From: Albula goreensis
Taxonomy: Eukaryota > Chordata > Actinopteri > Albuliformes > Albulidae
Direction: 5' to 3'
Assembly: GCA_022829145.1 (NCBI GenBank)
Contig: CM040745.1
Coordinates: forward strand, 41,826,144-41,890,143
Length of the DNA: 64,000 nucleotides
Shown: one piece after another, positions 38,636 through 51,398 of the stretch
Numbering within the stretch: position 1 is the stretch's first letter
Layout of the letters: each line of letters begins with the position of its first letter
Program-made: the position numbers and the translations under genes
Notes under the pieces: model-generated
What the model saw: only the letters and a program-made list of their open reading frames with translations
Told to the model about the DNA's origin: nothing
The model's database searches: none

Positions 38636-39975
38636 CCTCCCCCCATCACCATCACCTCCATCACCACCCCAACCCCATCATCACCATCACCTCCATCACC
38701 ACCCCAACCCCATCATCACCATCACCTCCATCACCACCCCAACCCCATCATCACCATCACCACCCGACCCCCATCGCCTCCATCAGCACCCGACCCTCAC
38801 CACCACCGTCATCACCCAACCCCCACCACCATCACCTCTGTCAGCACCCAACCCCCACCACCACTGTCACCAAACGACCCCCACCACCACCGTCATCACC
38901 CAACCTCCCCCACCATCATCACCACTGTCACCACCGACCCCAACCACCACCACCACCACCACCGTCATCACCCAACCCCCATCACCATCACCTCCATCAG
39001 CACCCAACCCCACCACCACCAAACATCACCCAACCCCCACCACCATCACCTCTGTCAGCACCCAACCCCCACCACCACTGTCACCAAACGACCCCCACCA
39101 CCGTCATCACCCAACCTCCCCCACCATCATCACCACCGTCATCACCCAACCCCCATCACCTCTGTCAGTACCTGACCCCCACGACCATCATCACCACTGT
39201 CACCAAATGACCCCCACCACCGTCAGCTCCCAACCCCCACCACCACTGTCACCAAATGACTCCCACCACCACCACCGCCATCACCCAACCCCATCACCTC
39301 CATCAGCACCCGACCCCACCACCACCACCGTCAGCACCCAACCCCATCACCACCACCTCCGTCATCACCTGACCCCCACCACCACTAAACAACCCCCACC
39401 ACCACCACCGTCATCACCCAACCTCCCCACCACCATCATCACCACCAACCTCAACCACCACCACCACCACCGTCATCACCCAACCCCATCACCTCCATCA
39501 GCACCCAACCCCCACCACCACCATCACCAAACGACCCCCCACCACCACCATCATCACCCAACCCCCATCACCATCACCTCTGTCAGCACCTGACCCCCAC
39601 CACCATCATCACCACTGTCACCACCAACCCCCTCCACCACTGTCATCACCCAACCCCATCACCATCACCTCCGTCAGCACCCAACCCCCACCACCACTGT
39701 CACCAAACAACCCCCACCACCACCACCGCCATCACCCAACCCAAATCACCATCACCTCCGTCAGCACCCGACCCCCACCAGCACCATCACCAAACGACCC
39801 CCACCATCATCACCATCAGCACCCGACCCCCACCGCCGTTACCACCGACACCAAACGACCCCCCACCACCACCGTCACCACCGACCCCCACCACCACCAT
39901 CAGCACCCGACCCCCACCACCACCACCGTCATCAGCCAACCCCCATCACCATCACCTCCGTCAGCACCCAACCCC
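38636..39975. repeat. CAC-rich minisatellite
   Basis: A 1.3-kb array built from CCCCCACCACCACTGTCACC, CATCACCTCCGTCAGCACCC and CATCACCCAACCCCCATCAC blocks, loosely 50-60 bp in period, with three near-identical 42-bp units at its left edge (CTCCATCACCACCCCAACCC + CATCATCACCATCAC). C and A make up nearly all of the plus strand. The long His/Pro/Thr-rich open frame across it is a by-product of CAN/CCN triplet composition. Confidence 0.95.
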
Positions 39976-42900
39976 GAAGTTTCTAACCATAGTTAGAAAA
40001 TATTTAAATGTTTTTGTTAATAATATTCTGTCCAGTTTAATGCTTTAGGTTTGTATATTCACAGTGAAATTCTCACAGTTACTGGCAGCAATAGCAACAC
40101 TACTGTTAAACAAATTACAGCAACTTACTAGCAAACAGCTGCCAGTAAGTTACTATAATTCATTTTATATTATATTTACTGTATAGCATTAACTGTACCA
40201 GAAAGCATACTGCATACTTAACCAGCACTGTAAAGTCACATTTATTTTTAAGCTGATTTCCATTAAAACATCCAGATTGTACAGCAAATTGGAGATTGAA
40301 TTCTAATGGTGTAAAGTATATTATTGCATGTTTAGTTGAACCTTTATTAATGCCTGTGAAACATGTAGCTACTTCTTTCAAGATTTCTTCATTAAACAAT
40401 TTTAAAGGGATTCAGAAGCAATCCTTATCACTTACAGTGCCCAGCACAGATAAAAACATTCTAAGCTCATAAAAATGTGCTTTACTACATGAAAACATGA
40501 CTTCAAAATTTCCCAAGCACAAAAAAGAACAACAAACAAATCATTTTTACATATTGAATGTCACATTATGTAACATCAACATAAACATGCAACATGAACT
40601 ATTCATTTATAAAGGAAACAAAAACAACAGAACTGGATGGTTGGCAGGAAGATGCACGTGTGATTTGGACCTGCAAAACAAAGGGAAAAGTATTAACTGT
40701 CTGATACATAGTTTGGAGAGTTCTTTGTCACCTGACAACCATTCTGTTAGCAGGACTCTGATTATTTCATATAAAGCCCTGCATCCAAGCACTGCTGGGA
40801 AAGCTGTTGACATGTCACCTTCAAATCAAGTGCACCCCAAAACTGGCAGTTGCTATTGAGGCTACATTTCGGTGACTTGTGACAGCATCTAACATAGATC
40901 AGAATATTTAGGGGAAAGATTTATGATAAGGAATTGGGATTTTAACTTTACAAACTGCTAATTATATATGGTATACCCATGTGTTGCTTTGTTAATTTAA
41001 GCTTGTCAAACGGCCTCCTGTGAACACTGTAAGACACCATGCAATGCACAGTGCCCAACTTAATGGTAAATCTAACACATCATACTTACGAAACAGAAAG
41101 AGTTCTTACCTGGCTTAGTTGTTCTGCCAGTCAAACTCAATGAACTTTCTGATTATTGAGAGGATGAGTAGGTTCAGGGGCAAACTCTTCCTCTGCAACA
41201 CCTTGACCTGGGCCTTGGTACTACAGCTGCTATGGACAGGATACATCCTGACAAGGAACCTTCTAGAACAGAAAATATTCTGTAAATCTACCATAATCAA
41301 TTAATATCAATAGTAAATCATCATAACTTGAAACAATATCACTACACAGTTGGGCACGGGAGACTACATTGAACCATCAAAAGAGCATTACAAGGATAAC
41401 GATTAAAGCAAAAAGACTAGTTGGTAAAATTCAAAAGGTAATATCAGTACACTGGGCCATTCCATTTTGAAAAAGTGGATTTCAGCACCCACCATATCAG
41501 ATTGAAATGATTTGATAGTTACAAACTGATGGTAAGCACTCATGCAACATTAATGAGAAGGAAAAATGTGCCCAAGAAATAAAGCTACTTGATGGCACCC
41601 AAACTGACCACTTTAATTTGACTGGATTCATATAATATCTAGTAAAATATAGTTTCCAAAATTCAAGGTGTATGTTAACCCATGGAAACCCAAACCTCAC
41701 ATCCAATGAGACCCTTATGTACAGTATAGTTATGTGTAGGACAAGATGCAATTTTATCTTCATCTTTTTTATTGTAATACCAGTTAATTTGTAAATCATT
41801 TATTCAACCTGAACAGACTCATAAATCTCTGAATTGGTTAATCTGAAACCACATTATTTTGTGGCAACAACGATTGTGGGTACTAAATAGTTTTTAGAGT
41901 ACTGTTTCTTTATTTTGCGAATGCAGATCATTTATGAAATTGGGGATTTACTGATTTTCAGGTTAATTGAATTCAGCCAATGTTAATTAATGCCAAGACA
42001 GCAGTAGTTAGATAGGGGCATGGACACTGGTCAGGAATACATTGCATGTGCAGCTTATTCATTCAAAAAAGGCCTGGATCTGTTCCTGGGTAATAAGAAA
42101 ACTATAAAGATAAATTATTCCAATGGCTTCTGTTGGCCATCAAAGGTGAATTAAACAAAGCATTATGGTATTGGAAGCTTTATTTTGAAATCCTTTGAGA
42201 TATTCAATTTGGATTGCAGTAATTTGATTAATTTGTCAGGGACTACATGATTTTTCAACAAAATATTGTTGCAGGAGTTCTTCTATATTGGTTTTTATTT
42301 ACAAAATTCAGAACAACCAGATGTAATGGGAGTCATGGCTTGTTGATTTGAAATGGAATGACCCTCATACAATGGATGGGAATACATTAGTGAATACAAC
42401 ATTCATCAATACTGTCCAAAAGACTAGACGCCTATATTTTTACTGTGTGCTCACTATGCATCTTAACAACATTGGTGGCACATGGCAGTGTATTTAGAAT
42501 CCAAACATTGGGGATTCTTGTTTGGTAGTAAAACAAAAACACTGGGATGTCCTTAATGGACTAACTGTCTTTCAAAAAGTATAACATAATATTTTCTTAG
42601 GTGGCTTTGGTAAACAATGAGAATCATTCTGTTTAAGTGAATTTAACAGTCAGAAGTTTTGATAAAATGGTGGATTACTCACGGAATGTTGTTTTGAAGA
42701 TCATTAGGCTGACAGCTGGAAGTCTATTTGATGTTTAGGTTATTAAAAGAAGATGAGGAAGACAGACTTTGTGCTCATATGTATACATCCAAGTTTCATT
42801 TAAAATCCATGTTTCCACTTGCAATCCAATTTCTTGTATGAACTTCATCCACTTGAAAAGTTAATGAAAACAAGCATTTGAATGACATTCTTAAGAAATA

Positions 42901-43147
42901 CACTTGACTACACATGTTGCTGCTAATCTGGCCACCAGTCTGTCTATTTTTTTCCAAAAAGGGTGCCATTTCTCTGAACATGTTTTTAAGTTCTTGATTT
43001 TAACCCTTGCAGTTATGGAAATGTATACTCCTCCACAAACAGTGTGACACCCAAGGACAGAAAGCTTTGGGCAACAACAAAGTTTGAAGACTTTTTCTAG
43101 AAGCTATGTTTACATGGTGGATTGTTCTGCAGGTTAAACTGTTAGGT
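39976..43147. other. AT-rich sequence with two candidate exons
   Basis: Mostly anonymous AT-rich sequence. The only gene-like signals are the minus-strand splice-flanked segments at 41262-41110 and 40670-40607, listed separately. A minus-strand frame at 40160-40399 looks protein-like in places but matches nothing I know. Confidence 0.4.
40607..41262 (-). pseudogene. Two candidate exons, unidentified gene
   Basis: Segment 41262-41110 has a strong acceptor (ATTTTCTGTTCTAG) and donor (AAGCCAG|GTAAGAA) on the minus strand and reads RFLVRMYPVHSSCSTKAQVK then SLPLNLLILSIIRKFIEFDW in its best frame, but a TAA falls 7 bases before the donor. Segment 40670-40607 follows an excellent acceptor (CCCTTTGTTTTGCAG), continues in matching phase as SKSHVHLPANHPVLLFLFPL and stops. 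Either this is a decayed gene piece or one of the splice calls is wrong. Relation to the exons at 36.3-37.2 kb is unknown. Confidence 0.25.
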
Positions 43148-43215
43148 TTAGCTGTTTAGTATAATGGTAATGGAGCTGAGCATGTAACCCAGGGGCTGCT
43201 GGTTTAATTACCAAT
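43148..43215 (+). repeat. tRNA-derived SINE-like fragment
   Basis: TAGCTGTTTAGTATAATGGT, then AATGGAGCTGAGCATGTAAC, CCAGGGGCTGCTGGTTTAAT, TACC matches the layout of fish tRNA-derived repeats (..TGGTTAAGGAGCTGGACTTG, TAACC...GGTTGC, GGTTCAATTCCC). The B-box is degenerate (GGTTTAATTACC). No SINE body was recognised after it. Confidence 0.5.
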
Positions 43216-43254
43216 AAACGCATTGATTTTGAACCCTTGAGTGAGGTATCTCAC

Positions 43255-43410
43255 ACCACACACCCCAGCTCCAATGTGTACCTCTACCACACACCCCAGC
43301 TCCAATGTGTACCTCTACCACACACCCCAGCTCCAATGTGTAGCTCTACCACACACCCCAGCTCCAATGTGTACCTCTACCACTCACCCCAGCTCCAATG
43401 TGTATGAGTA
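43255..43410. repeat. 31-bp tandem repeat, five units
   Basis: Unit CACACCCCAGCTCCAATGTG + TACCTCTACCA, five near-identical copies. The period matches that of the 6.7-9.1 kb array, but the sequence is unrelated. Confidence 0.95.
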
Positions 43411-46014
43411 TCTTACACACAGACTTGCTCAGGGATCGACCAAAAACCAATTTGTCTTAGAAATATGAAGAAAAACAATATTTTTCTGTATGTGATTATG
43501 AGGGCCTAATACATTTTGGGTGCCAGCTCAAATCCACATGAGCTACTGAAAGTGGTGTGCTCTAGTTTTGGATCCCTAAAATATTGCTGGAAATAATCGG
43601 GGCTCAGAAAATGTAGTTGATCGAGCTGGGCTGCACAGGTTAGGACTGTTTAATGATTAACGTGTGATCGAACAATGACTGTGAACCGCACCATTGGCCG
43701 TAATTAATATAGACATTTTCAGCAACACAACCTTCCCCAATTACAGCACCTTCAAAACATATTTCCGCGGCTATGTGCGTCAAACCCTGATTTGACTTTT
43801 AAAAATCGCTCATGGGAAGAAAATTACGGGGGATTATGTTTTTGAAGTGTCCCGTGTGTCTGTACATTGGTGAAAATGTGCAAAGTAAAGAACAAATGTG
43901 CAAAGAAAGTAACAAGCAAATTGACAAAATACATTTTTCATAAAATATTCGAGCTTTTTATTAGCATAAGACAATCTGCTGCCCTCCGCAAAAATTGAAT
44001 TTGTATTGAAATGAGAAATTGTAAGGTAGTTTCTGCCCGTAACTACGAACCCAGGTTTATCACTCTCAAACTAAACCTTCATTCTTACGACCAACAACAG
44101 TGAGAACATTTGATTCTATTTTGGTAGCGACGTCAATGTACGCATTTTAATAAATCTAAGAATATGCATGCGTGCTCGTTTTCTAAACATTTCCAGATTG
44201 AGGTGAAAAAAAGCATTTCATCTTGAAAAATTTAATTCTCTACCACCCATCTCCGTGCTCTTGGAGCCAATACGAAATCACAGTACAACCATCTGGTCTC
44301 TGTATTGTAGTTGACAACTAACATGCTATGCAAACTGCATGACAAAGATATTCGACAGCATGTATGGAGTAATGGGGATTAATGAGTTTGTTGAACAGGT
44401 AACTCGAGAATTGTCAGAATTATTATAAAAAGTACTGCTCTTCACTCTCCGTGTTTCTCAGTAAAACTAAGAAAGCATACTTCATGCATACTTGACACAC
44501 TTGATGAGACATTACAATCTTATCACAAGTGATTGTCACAGCAAACATATTTACAGTTCGCCAGAGGCTTTTAGCTGTTGGTGCGCTTATTTCAGTGCAC
44601 ATCTGTGTGGTAACTGCCTGTTACGACATACAAAAATTAAAACCAAAGAAACCCTATTGAAATATTCCCTTAGCGGTACTATTCTAACACCCATTAATCC
44701 TGTCATTCTTTTGTGTAACGCCACGCCAGTTTCATGATAAATTATCATACCATCAATCACTCTAAAGCATTTAGCATAGCTATTACTACGTCAGAGCATA
44801 TTGTATGATAACACATTGGTACCTTTATGTATTCTTCTCCTTAAAATTGTCTGTAGAAACAGCATTTTCCCCTTGTGTCTTCCAGCTCCTCTGATATCCC
44901 TCGTGGTATAACTGGAATATCCGTCCGTACGAAAACCCGATGCAACTTGTTTCTGTCTCACCTCATTCGTACCCAAAGCTCCCTTCCCCCGTTAGTACGC
45001 TAAAGAAGCATACTGTACTGTACCTGTTTTTCTGTTTTATGTTTTCAAATAAATGAAGGAGAAATTACGGGTCCCATCGAGGGATTGGCATAGGTGATTT
45101 CAGCGGTCACAGTGACAGTTACCCCCCTAGCGATTCCAATAAAAAGGAAAAAAACGCACTAAACCCAGTCTTTTACATAAAGGGGTCAGTGACCAGAACA
45201 GTCTCACACATTTTCCTTATTAACGCAACATTATGCGAAGTCACCCGTGACATAACCCCCCTTCTCTTCCTCTTTCTCTTGCGCGCTCTGTCACAGATTA
45301 ATATATGAAAAATGCATGGCCAAAGCCTTCGGGACTTGTGATGCCCTAGTTTTTATGCTATTTCTTTATAAAAGTACAAGATATGCGATTTTTCATGTGA
45401 GCGAATGATCAGCTTCTCCAGTTTCTAATAAGAGTCTTTTTTGGTTCAAATGAATGCATCCCACACAACCGCTCCAATCCTCCTGACGGAAAGGTAGTTT
45501 GGCTGTACCACCAGACTTTCCAACGATGTGATCTGGCTGATTTTCTAAAAAAAATTCTATAAAACTTAGGCGAGGTGTATAACTGGCGTATGGGTAATAT
45601 TGATTCAACGCAAGGACATTGCGTTCAGGCCAAAAACACCCAGGTCTAAAGTCATGTCGCAGTTGATATAATTGCTATTTCCAGGCGCAAAAAACAATGC
45701 GCTTGCTCAGAACTACTGGCACGCTTCAAACTAATGAACCGCTGTCCGGTATTGTGGATAGAGTCTGTGAGCACCTTCCGAAAAACATTCTGATGTCTTC
45801 GCCTACTTTTTACAGGAAATGATCTGGTGTGTTTAGGAGTGAAATTGGGCTGGGGTTCAACTGGTTTGGAAATAGTCTTTTCATTCTGCACACTAATAGT
45901 TTATCAGTTGTTTTATTGATCTATTTCAACATATTTCATTATTTCCAGTTTTATTAGTAGTCTTTACTTGACTATGTGAAGCATTTAGCATGGTACACAA
46001 ATAATGTTTGTAAC

Positions 46015-46057
<43 letters not shown>

Positions 46058-46635
46058 CTCAATGTAATAAATAATAATTTATTTATTACATTTATGTTCT
46101 GTACATTCAGCTACTTGTTACACTTAACCCCAGGTACTGTTATAACTATACCTGGGTATGGGGTAGAATGTAACATTTCACTTCTTGTATTTGAGATTAA
46201 TTTTCACTCTCTCAATTAGCATTGGATCTATGAGGTAATTTTCAATTCAGGCATGCATATGTGGGTACTTTGTATCAAATTTTGAAAGGTCTACACACAA
46301 ATAAGAGCAGAGTAATGGATGCAAAAGTAAAATTATTACAATCATCCCTGGTCTCCCCTACTAAAGCTCAAGTAACATTATGAATATGACTGTTACCCAG
46401 TTCCTAGGGTAGCTAGCTAGTTAGTAATACTAGTCAGATATGATTGTCATTGGATTCGGGAATCACTATCAAGGTAAGTTATTTGCTGGCTTGTTAGCTA
46501 TCTGGCTAGCTAGCAAGTAACCTTAGCAAGCTAATAATAGTGATAGACTGAACTTATTGGAAATGCTTGTTTCTGTGGGTACATTACATCCACACCAGAA
46601 AAACTGTAACCAAATATCACATCTTTTATTGACTT
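43411..46635. other. Anonymous sequence before the Gypsy element
   Basis: No gene supported. Frames at 45393-45608 and 45652-45891 on the minus strand look slightly protein-like (the latter MQNEKTISKPVEPQPNFTPK) but lack splice or poly(A) context. A pyrimidine-rich run lies at about 45258-45285. An (AAT)n microsatellite lies at 46016-46054. TAGCTAGC-rich sequence at 46410-46530 can form small hairpins. Confidence 0.4.
46016..46054. repeat. (AAT)n microsatellite
   Basis: About twelve consecutive AAT/ATA units. Confidence 0.9.
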
Positions 46636-46640
46636 ACAAT

Positions 46641-46853
46641 TGTCATAATGTGATTATATAGTGAATAGAAATGGTGTTCTGTACCTTTCAGAGATTACAG
46701 CCACTGCGTGTGTACAGCCAGTGCGCATGTCAATATGTTAGTTAGAAAGTAAACTACGTGAGAGTAAATTGTATCTGTTTGTGTTTCCTCTGAACGTTAC
46801 AATATAATAATCCTTGTGAAATATCCTTGTGTGGACATTTGGGATTATTTACA
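46641..46853 (+). repeat. 5' LTR of the Gypsy element
   Basis: Starts TGTCATAATG and ends GATTATTTACA. It matches the 3' LTR over its full 213 bp with about one difference by eye. It is unusually short for an LTR; no clear TATA box was singled out. Confidence 0.95.
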
Positions 46854-49800
46854 TGGTGTCAGAAGTCGTGACGGACTACTCGTTTCAATCGAAAATGGCC
46901 AAGTTTAATCCACCGGAAAACTTCAGATTTGATCGTCCAAATGAATGGGCTGATTGGCGCCAACGTTTTCAACGGTACCGAATGGCAACAAAACTCTTCA
47001 CAGAAAATGGAGCAGTTCAGGTCAGTTCGTTGATATACGCTATGGGCTCTGAGGCTGAAAACATATTCAAGTCGTTCACTTTCGAGGAGATGGATGAAGA
47101 GGATGACTTTGATATCGTATTAGGAAAATACGACGAGTACTTCTTCCCCAAGCGGAATGTGATTCACGAGCGCGCTTGCTTTTACCAACGGTCGCAGCGG
47201 CCCGGTGAAAAGGCTGAAATGTTTATCAGAGCACTGTATGAGATGTCGGAACACTGTGACTTTGGGGTTTATAAAGAGGAACACATCAGAGACCGTATAG
47301 TGGTGGGAATCCTTGACAAAGAACTGTCTCGTAGGCTACAGCTAGAGTCGAAGCTAACACTTGCCGACACTGTTCAAACTGTTCGCCAGTCTGAAGAGGT
47401 GGCATTACAGGTGCACCAGCAGCAGGGCGAAGGCAGAGTAGCAGTGGAGGAAGTGCGAGGAAAGCCGCGGCGAAATGTAAACAACAAAAGATGGCAGCCC
47501 CACGAAAAGAAAACGGTCAGAGAAACGACCCGAAATGCGGCCGGTGTGGCAAAATGAGACACGCTAATCCCGAGATATGCCCAGCAAAGAACTCGACATG
47601 TAACAACTGTGGGAAAAGGGGCCATTGGGAACGAAAATGCCGTAGCAAAGCAGTGAGGGAAGTTACGGAGGGGGCAGACGAGTCACCATACTTTCTGGAA
47701 GCAGTGACCAACGCGAAACATCCGATGATTTGTGGACTGTGCAGTTTAAAATTGGGGCAACGGCAGTTAAATTCAAAATTGACACTGGGGCTGACACAAA
47801 CGTCATGGGAGTGGAAACATTCAGCAGGCTAGTTCCCCAGAGAAAACTAGAGCCTTCCAACATCACACTGTACAGCCCGGGCGGTCAGCTGGAATGTCTG
47901 GGGAAATTCACCACCAACATCCAGTACAAAGGCAAGACCTACTTGTTCCCAGTGTATGTCATCAGAGGCCAGACAGCAAACAACCTGCTCAGTAGAGACA
48001 CAGCAACTGCAATGGGACTGGTGAAGCGCATCGAGGAAGTCCACAAGGCATTTGGTGAGCATGGGACTCTCAACACCGAGCCTGTCAAGATCCAGTTAAG
48101 GGAGAATGCTCAGCCATACGCCGTGCACGCTGCTCGCCGAGTTCCCTTACCCTCATGGCGAAAGTTCAGGAGGAACTAAAGCGCATGGAGGAGAATGACA
48201 TCATCGAGCTGGTGACCGAGCCAACAGACTGGTGCGCGCCCATGGTGCCTGTTCCGAGGAAGAATGGCAAGGTGCGTATCTGTGTGGACTTGAAGAGGTT
48301 GAACGAAGCTGTGAGGAGAGAGAGATACATCCTTCCTACTGCAGAGGAGATAACAGCAAAGCTCAGCGGTGCAACAACATTCACATCGCTCGATGCAGCC
48401 TCCGGATTCTGGCAGATCCCTCTACACCCTGAAAGCAGCAAGTTGACCACCTTCATCACACCCTTCGGGAGGTACGCTTTCAAAAGGCTCCCGTTTGGCA
48501 TCACTAGTGCTCCTGAAATCTTCCAGCGCAAGATGGCAGAGACTCTCAGAGACCTCGACGGCGTGGCGGTGTTCATGGACGACGTGCTGGTGTATGGGCA
48601 GACACCAGAACAGCACGACCAGCACCTCAACAACGTGCTCCAGAGGATTGAGTCAGCCGGTCTGAAGCTCAACAAGGAAAAGTGCAAGTTCAGGCAGAGC
48701 ACACTTCATTTCCTGGGCCAGGTCATCGACGAGTCAGGGGTGAGACCAGACCCTGACAAGGTAAAAGCCATCAGAGAGCTACCAGCACCACACGACATCC
48801 AAGAGCTGAGACGAGTGCTGGGAATGTTCAACTACCTGGGGAAATTCATACCCAACCTCTCTACAATAGGCCAGCCACTGTACGCACTGCTCAAGTCCAA
48901 GTCAGCCTGGGTATGGGACCATGCCCAGCAGGAGGCATTTCTCAAGATCAAAGAGTGCCTCTCCACATCTCCAGTGCTGAAGTTCTACGACGTGAACAGA
49001 CCAACTGCCGTCTCAGCTGATGCCAGCAGTTATGGCATTGGCGGCGTTCTGCTTCAGCTCCACGACAACGACTGGAAACCAGTGGCATATTTCTCTCGCC
49101 GACTGTCTGATGCAGAAACCAGTTATGCACAGATTGAGAAGGAGTGCTTAAGTGTGTGGGCGTGTGAGAGATTCAAAATACCTGTATGGTCTGGAGGACT
49201 TTAAGCTTGTGACAGACCACAAACCCTAGTTCCCCTCATGAACAAGAAAGATCTGGACAATGTGCCAATACGCTGCCAAAGACTGCTCATGAGGCTCATG
49301 CGATTCAAACCAACAGCTGAATATGCACCAGGAAAGACACTGACTGTGGCTGACACACTGTCACGCAGTCCATTACCGTGCCAGCAAGAGGTGAGTGACA
49401 CTCACAACGAGGTGGCGTGTTACATAGCCACCATCGTGAGAACATGCCGGCTACACCAACCAGGCTGGAGGCCATCAGAGTAGCCACGGCGGCCGACCCC
49501 GATCTGCAGCTGGTGTTGCAGTACATCAGGGCAGGGTGGCCAGAGTACATTGGGAATGTACCAACAGCAGCACGAGAGTACTTTCCATTCAAAACTGAAC
49601 TGTCTGAATTCAATGGCATTGTCACCAGGGGCAGCCGAATGGTGATTCCAGACACGCTGAGGGAGGACACACTGGACCGCATTCACGATGGGCACCAGGG
49701 ACTGACCAAATGCAGAGAGCGCGCCCAGGCGGCTGTATGGTGGCCCGGCATCTCAGGTGAAATCAAGCGGAGAGTCCAGTCATGCCAGTTATGCCGTGAG

Positions 49801-50995
49801 TTGAAACCTTCACAGCGGAAAGAGCCCCTGATCTCAACTCCACTACCCGACCGACCCTGGAAGAGAATCGCCATCGACCTCTGTGAGTACAAGAGACAAA
49901 CTTACCTTATCATGTCAGATTACTTCTCGAGATTCCTAGAAATCCTACACTTAACAACAACAACTGCTTCACAAGTCATCACCAAGCTGAAGGCAGTTTT
50001 CGCCAGATTCGGAATTCCCGATGAGGTAGTGTCCGACAACGGACCCCAGTTTTCATGCCAACAGTTCAAAGACTTTGCCAGAGATTTTGACTTTGCACAC
50101 ACCACATCTAGCCCTCACAATCCCCAAGGCAATGGACATGCCGAGCGGGAGTTCAGATTGCAAAGAGGATACTTGCCCAAAAAGATCCTCTGCTTGCCCT
50201 CATGTGTTACCGGTCCACACCTTGCACCACCACCGGTGTGAGCCCAGCAGAGCTGCTGATGGGCCGCAAAATCAAAACAACCCTGCCAACACTTGAGGCG
50301 AATCTTCAGCCACAATGGCCCGACCTTGTGGCAGTCAGAAACAAGGGTGCGAGTGAGAAGCAAAAGCAAGCATTCTACTTCAACCGGCGACAGGGCGCAA
50401 GACCCTTGCCATCACTGCAACCTGGTGATCCTGTCCTCGTGAAGCTGGACCACCAGAAATCATGGCAAACACCTGCTGTGATCACCGGAGAGAGCATCAC
50501 GCCGCGCTCCTACGTCATCACAACACAGCGCGGAGAGAGAGTGAGACGCAATCGGCGTCATCTTCAGCACGTCCCTGCAGCTGCAGCAGCAGCAGTCCCC
50601 TGCATCATCCCCGAGTGCCAGCCAGGCGGTTCCAGCCATCCGCCTGATCCAGCACCAACCACTGACACCCCTTTGCCAACCAGCGGTGTCGTACTACCTG
50701 ACAGGCCTGGCAGACCTTTCTATACACGGTCTGGCAGACTCAGCAAACCTGTTGAGAAACTAAACTTGTGAAAAAAAAAAAAAAAAAAAAGCACTATCCT
50801 TTGATTGCACTTCTTGAATGCACTATATTAAGAATGTTTAGTAATACTGTGTTGTTGTGACTGCACCATATTTAGAATGTTTAGTAATACCGTGTTGTGC
50901 CTTTGTTTACATGAGTATATCTATACTTAAAAGGGGGAGATGTGATAGACTATATTGTTTACGTATAAGGGAATATTAAATCTTAAAAGGGGAGA

Positions 50996-51208
50996 TGTCA
51001 TAATGTGATTATATAGTGAATAGAAATGGTGTTCTGTACCTTTAAGAGATTACAGCCACTGCGTGTGTACAGCCAGTGCGCATGTCAATATGTTAGTTAG
51101 AAAGTAAACTACGTGAGAGTAAATTGTATCTGTTTGTGTTTCCTCTGAACGTTACAATATAATAATCCTTGTGAAATATCCTTGTGTGGACATTTGGGAT
51201 TATTTACA
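50996..51208 (+). repeat. 3' LTR of the Gypsy element
   Basis: Second LTR copy, directly preceded by the purine tract AAAAGGGGAGA and followed by the target duplication ACAAT. Confidence 0.95.
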
Positions 51209-51398
51209 ACAATGGCGCAAAATTGTTCTGCATTAGTTTTAGCAGAGGGCGACAAAGAAATAATGCTGCAAAAACACTTCCTGTGCTTCAAACTGCCTAA
51301 CAAGTGAGATGTGGACCCCACAGCTCATATAAAGTCACATAATGCATTATTTTGAGATACTGTACATCATCAAATTTCTGTATTTTGGCTAATGTCTA

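Larger units (their letters stand above)
46641..51208 (+). mobile_element. Ty3/Gypsy LTR retrotransposon, broken
   Basis: A 4,568-bp element with 213-bp LTRs and the 5-bp target duplication ACAAT on both sides (46636-46640, 51209-51213). Parts in order: 5' LTR; primer-binding position starting TGGTGTCAGAAG; gag with a double zinc knuckle (CGRCGKMRHANPEICP and CNNCGKRGHWERKC) at roughly 46.9-47.65 kb; aspartic protease (DTGADTNVMG) near 47.8; reverse transcriptase ([10 protein letters not shown]) at about 48.15-48.75; RNase H near 49.0-49.2; integrase with HHCC zinc finger and catalytic core (DNGPQF, NPQGNGHAER) at about 49.65-50.75; a poly(A) run; polypurine tract; 3' LTR. The gene order RT-RNaseH-IN and the motifs are those of Ty3/Gypsy (Metaviridae); a Mag-like or K02A2.6-like lineage is my guess. 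No envelope gene is seen. The coding region is broken in roughly half a dozen places. The LTRs differ at about one site, so insertion is recent. Confidence 0.95.

Noticed and set aside
38592-39593. 333-codon His/Pro/Thr-rich open frame
   Set aside because: It is translation of the CAC/CCA array; a second frame is equally open, and there is no start context or domain.
45393-45891. Two minus-strand frames (71 and 79 codons) suggestive of a first exon
   Set aside because: No donor site in phase, no conserved motif, and the frames do not join.
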